Positions 4,064-6,263 of a DNA stretch of 6,263 nt are shown here, piece by piece. The stretch's first letter is position 1, and the number at the start of each line of letters is the position of its first letter. The position numbers were made by a program, and so were the translations under genes. The stretch spans positions 1-6,263 of the forward strand of contig CAKQPE010000116.1 of NCBI GenBank assembly GCA_934256695.1. Reading direction: 5' to 3'. Below the pieces are notes generated by a model, which did no database searches, was not told the DNA's origin, and worked only from the letters and a program-made list of their open reading frames with translations. This stretch comes from an uncultured Eubacteriales bacterium (GTDB lineage: Bacteria > Bacillota > Clostridia > Lachnospirales > Anaerotignaceae).

Positions 4064-5653
4064 TTATTCAATTACTTCCGCATCTGAAAACATCTGCGAC
4101 ATTGTGCCGAAGAAAGCGTCAAATTCCTCATCTTCGTTTGTTATGCCGTATGTCACTTTTTCATATTCGTCGTAATCTTTCTTTTCAACTGTTTTTATTT
4201 CAAACTGCTTTTGGAATTTTTCTTCCAGTTTTTCGGCTACAACTTCTTTTTTGTTCTCGATTAAATCCTTATATACAGGTTCATCACAGACTATTGAAAG
4301 CCTTCCGTCGTCCATGTAGCCGATGTCTGTTGTTTCAAGATATGATCTCTCAGGCATTTCAAAGCCGGAAACAATATCCTTCCATTCCTTCTTTACTTTC
4401 TGTATATCCTCCGGCACTGCCTTTGGAAGAACCTTTTTCGATTTTAATTCGGTTTTTTTCTCTGTCTTTGTGCCTTCCGTTGTATTAACAACAAAAGCAC
4501 CGTTTTTTATTTTTCTTTCAAGCTCTGCCAAACGTGAAAGTATATACTCCGAATTGTTTTTGGTTATATTTGAGCAAAGCTTTATTATTTCCACCTCAAG
4601 AAGTATTCTTTTGTTTGATACATATTTCATATCTGAAATAAGCTGAGAGAATATTCTGATGTAGTAAATAATTTCCTCCGGCGATATTTTCTTTGCCTGT
4701 ACCGAAAGTCTTTTTATGGTTTCCTGTGACAGGTCAAGAACATTTTCGCTTTCGCCTACTGTAGATACAACAAGCAAATTCCTCAAATGCTGAAGGAAAG
4801 AAACCGTAAACTGGCTTATATCCCTTCCCCTGTAAACTATATCATCTATTATATCCATAGCCTTTGAAGCCTTCTTTCCGGCTATGGCACTTGTCATTTC
4901 AAAAAACACTGTATTATCCGTTGCACCGCATACATCAAGAACCTTTTCTTCCGTTATTGTCTCATCATGATAAAAAGCAAGACATTGGTCAAGTATACTT
5001 AAACTGTCTCTCATAGAACCATCTGCAAGTCTTGCTATAGTCGCAAGTGCAGAATCATCGGCCGATGCCTTTTCGTATTTCACATATTTTTTAAGTGTCT
5101 TTGTTATCTCTCCCGATGAAATATGTCTGAAATCAAATCTCTGACATCTTGAAAGTATCGTTATCGGAACTTTTTGCGGCTCAGTTGTTGCAAGTATGAA
5201 TATTACATAATCCGGCGGTTCCTCCAATGTTTTCAAAAGCGCATTAAAAGCACCTTGCGAAAGCATATGAACCTCATCTATTATATATACCTTATACCTG
5301 CCTTCCGTAGGCGGATACTTTACCTGCTCACGAAGATCACGTATATTTTCAACACTGTTGTTTGATGCGGCATCAATCTCTATTACATTTACGCTTCTGC
5401 CCTCCTGCATAGCTTTACACAGCTCGCATTTTCCGCAGGGCTCACCGTCCTTTGGCGAAAGGCAGTTTATGGCTTTAGCAAATATTTTTGCCGTAGACGT
5501 TTTTCCCGTTCCTCTTGTTCCGCAAAAAAGATAGGCATGAGAAACCATATCTGACAGTATTTCGTTTTTCAGTGTATGAACTATCTGTTCCTGACCTACA
5601 ACCTTATCAAACGTATCAGGTCTGAACTTTCTGTATAAAGCCTGATATGACAT
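4064..5653 (-). CDS. dnaX: DNA polymerase III subunit gamma/tau
   Basis: ATPase subunit of the clamp loader that places the beta sliding clamp on primed DNA and, through tau, links polymerase to helicase. Length is 529 residues, normal for Firmicutes. Seen: the opening YQALYRKFRPDTFDKVVGQ (3-21), Walker A GTRGTGKT (45-52), a zinc module Cys64, Cys73, Cys76, Cys79, Walker B IIDEVH (124-129), sensor 1 ATTEP (155-159), the SRC box LSRCQRF (167-173) and sensor 2 around DGSMRDSLS (211-219). The collar domain follows to about residue 362. After residue 380 comes a Lys-rich linker and the tau-specific C-terminal domain. An A7 run lies in that linker (4453-4459), a possible slippage site for a gamma form. 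The start ATG 5653 has AAAGGA with an 11-base spacer plus a close GGGGG. No promoter stands between it and the SRP RNA terminator. Confidence 0.97.
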   Translation of the reverse strand: MSYQALYRKFRPDTFDKVVGQEQIVHTLKNEILSDMVSHAYLFCGTRGTGKTSTAKIFAKAINCLSPKDGEPCGKCELCKAMQEGRSVNVIEIDAASNNSVENIRDLREQVKYPPTEGRYKVYIIDEVHMLSQGAFNALLKTLEEPPDYVIFILATTEPQKVPITILSRCQRFDFRHISSGEITKTLKKYVKYEKASADDSALATIARLADGSMRDSLSILDQCLAFYHDETITEEKVLDVCGATDNTVFFEMTSAIAGKKASKAMDIIDDIVYRGRDISQFTVSFLQHLRNLLVVSTVGESENVLDLSQETIKRLSVQAKKISPEEIIYYIRIFSQLISDMKYVSNKRILLEVEIIKLCSNITKNNSEYILSRLAELERKIKNGAFVVNTTEGTKTEKKTELKSKKVLPKAVPEDIQKVKKEWKDIVSGFEMPERSYLETTDIGYMDDGRLSIVCDEPVYKDLIENKKEVVAEKLEEKFQKQFEIKTVEKKDYDEYEKVTYGITNEDEEFDAFFGTMSQMFSDAEVIE

Positions 5654-5692
5654 TTCCCCCTGCTTCCTTTCTTTTTATCTTTTTACATTAGT

Positions 5693-5724
5693 AAAAAAGC
5701 ACACAGCCTTTAACTGCGTGCTTT
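5693..5724 (-). terminator. Intrinsic terminator of the SRP RNA gene
   Basis: On the minus strand AAAGCACGCAG (5724-5714) pairs with CTGTGTGCTTT (5706-5696), 11 pairs including one G-U, loop TTAAAGG, followed by a T run ending at 5693. It lies about 35 bases past the SRP RNA 3' end and 40 bases before dnaX. It should release SRP RNA, while incomplete termination could feed dnaX. Confidence 0.85.
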
Positions 5725-5733
5725 AAAAATACA

Positions 5734-5767
5734 ATGCATAGATTTTTATATTTAAGAATCCATGCAT
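5734..5767 (-). other. Hairpin spanning the SRP RNA 3' end
   Basis: ATGCATGGATT (5767-5757) pairs with AATCTATGCAT (5744-5734), 11 pairs with one G-U, around a 12-base AT-rich loop. The upstream arm contains GCATGG, which is also needed to pair with CCGTGC at the SRP RNA 5' end (6023-6018). The two helices exclude each other. This hairpin may form in the precursor and be resolved when the 3' end is trimmed. Confidence 0.5.
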
Positions 5768-6026
5768 CCGGCTTCGACACCTGCTCTTAAGCGTTACCTT
5801 TGTCCTTAACTCCAGCCAAGCTACCTTGCGGCACACAGAAGTGCCTACTTAATGCTGCTTCCTTCCGGACCTGACATGGTTCATAAGTTCCTGTTGCACA
5901 AGACTCAGCCTTCAACGTTCTCTTCAAAGGGCAGACCAGAAAAGCTCAGAGCCTGCACCGGACATCACCCCCACTATAGCGGATTGTGGGTTCAGGGCAC
6001 CGCTAATTCCCCGGCTAGCACGGAAA
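5758..6026 (-). ncRNA. ffs: Signal recognition particle RNA (large, Alu-domain type)
   Basis: Scaffold of the signal recognition particle, which with Ffh delivers membrane and secreted proteins to the translocon. The minus strand carries the nearly invariant Ffh-binding helix 8, GTCAGGTCCGGAAGGAAGCA, within 5853-5874, with its GGAA tetraloop. It also has the 5' Alu-like region (GTGCTAGCCGGGG, GCGGTGCCCTGAACCC, CAATCCGCTATAG), the ATGAACCATGTCAGG approach and the downstream AGCATTAAGTAGGCACTTCTGTGTGCCGCAAGGT segment seen in Bacillus scRNA. At about 269 nucleotides it is the long Firmicutes form. CCGTGC (6023-6018) pairs with GCATGG (5765-5760) to close the molecule. The ends are estimates, since 5' trimming from a start near 6052 is likely. 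Its place upstream of dnaX matches the Bacillus scr-dnaX order. Confidence 0.97.
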
Positions 6027-6058
6027 TTTTGAAGTCTGTTAAATTTAATTGCCATATT

Positions 6059-6087
6059 ATTATACTATTGAAAACGAAAAGTGTCAA
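6059..6087 (-). promoter_or_regulatory. Consensus sigma-A promoter of SRP RNA
   Basis: On the minus strand a perfect TTGACA (6087-6082), a 17-base spacer and a perfect TATAAT (6064-6059) precede a likely start near 6052. This is about 26 bases before the presumed mature 5' end. Such strength suits an abundant stable RNA and may also supply dnaX and the genes behind it by read-through. Confidence 0.93.
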
Positions 6088-6201
6088 CGAATTTAATTTT
6101 TCCAAATTCGACTTTTAAAAACCTTTTGGCTCTGCTGCAAAACATAGAGTCCTTCTGCAACTTACCGGTATTTTTCTAATTTAAATATATAAATTTATCG
6201 G

Positions 6202-6263
6202 ACTGATTAAAACCGTGGACTCCGTCCACACCTGTGAGCCTTTGAAAAGGCTCAAGCGAAACT
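6202..6263 (+). repeat. Dispersed intergenic repeat, copy 2 (compact)
   Basis: ACTGATTAAAACCGTGGACT and the following bases match 1112-1156. Two hairpins are visible: GTGGAC (6215-6220) / GTCCAC (6224-6229), and GAGCCTTT (6236-6243) / AAAGGCTC (6246-6253) with a two-base loop. The unit ends with CAAGCGAAACT, similar to TTGACCTAAACT in the other copy, and may continue past the window edge. The stretch between it and the SRP promoter (6090-6201) is AT-rich and shows no gene. Confidence 0.5.

Noticed and set aside
5852..6118. 88-codon plus-strand open frame over the SRP RNA
   Set aside because: It lies on the reverse complement of a structured RNA gene including the invariant helix 8; the peptide has no family features.
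1..6263. CRISPR array, tRNA, transposase, phage or defence genes
   Set aside because: I saw no spaced direct repeats, no tRNA cloverleaf and no such coding signatures on either strand; the window is a housekeeping region with intergenic repeats.

Overview
The window reads as a moderately AT-rich chromosome segment from an anaerobic Firmicute, most likely of the Clostridia (Lachnospiraceae-like). This rests on the SRP RNA-dnaX-ybaB-recR order also found in Bacillus subtilis, the large Alu-domain type of SRP RNA, strong AGGAGG ribosome binding sites, textbook sigma-A promoters, a Firmicutes-type ThiW, and hairpin-rich intergenic repeats typical of this group. All genes lie on the minus strand, so transcription runs from high to low coordinates.

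Layout, in transcription order: a dispersed repeat (6202-6263); a perfect sigma-A promoter (6059-6087) driving SRP RNA (about 5758-6026), which ends in an intrinsic terminator (5693-5724); then a tight gene series dnaX (4064-5653), ybaB/ebfC (3677-4015), recR (3053-3652), thyA (2207-3037), folA (1702-2193) and a small MTH1187/YkoF-type thiamine-binding protein (1350-1679). Gaps are 13-48 bases and every gene has its own Shine-Dalgarno sequence, so they look like one operon closed by the hairpin at 1248-1275. It combines clamp loader and recombinational repair genes with the thymidylate/folate pair, ending in a thiamine-related gene.

A second unit follows after repeat-rich DNA: a perfect TTGACA-17-TATAAT promoter (1084-1112), a TPP riboswitch (985-1074), an intrinsic terminator (932-967), a second folded element of no family I recognise (about 796-887), a second intrinsic terminator (757-784), another hairpin (720-752) and finally thiW (170-688), the S component of an ECF transporter predicted to import the thiazole part of thiamine. 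The leader is close to 390 nucleotides, far longer than one TPP riboswitch needs. The tandem control arrangement is the most interesting item in the window.

The rest (1-169, 1111-1349, 6090-6263) is intergenic. It carries short palindromic repeats and no genes that I can support.
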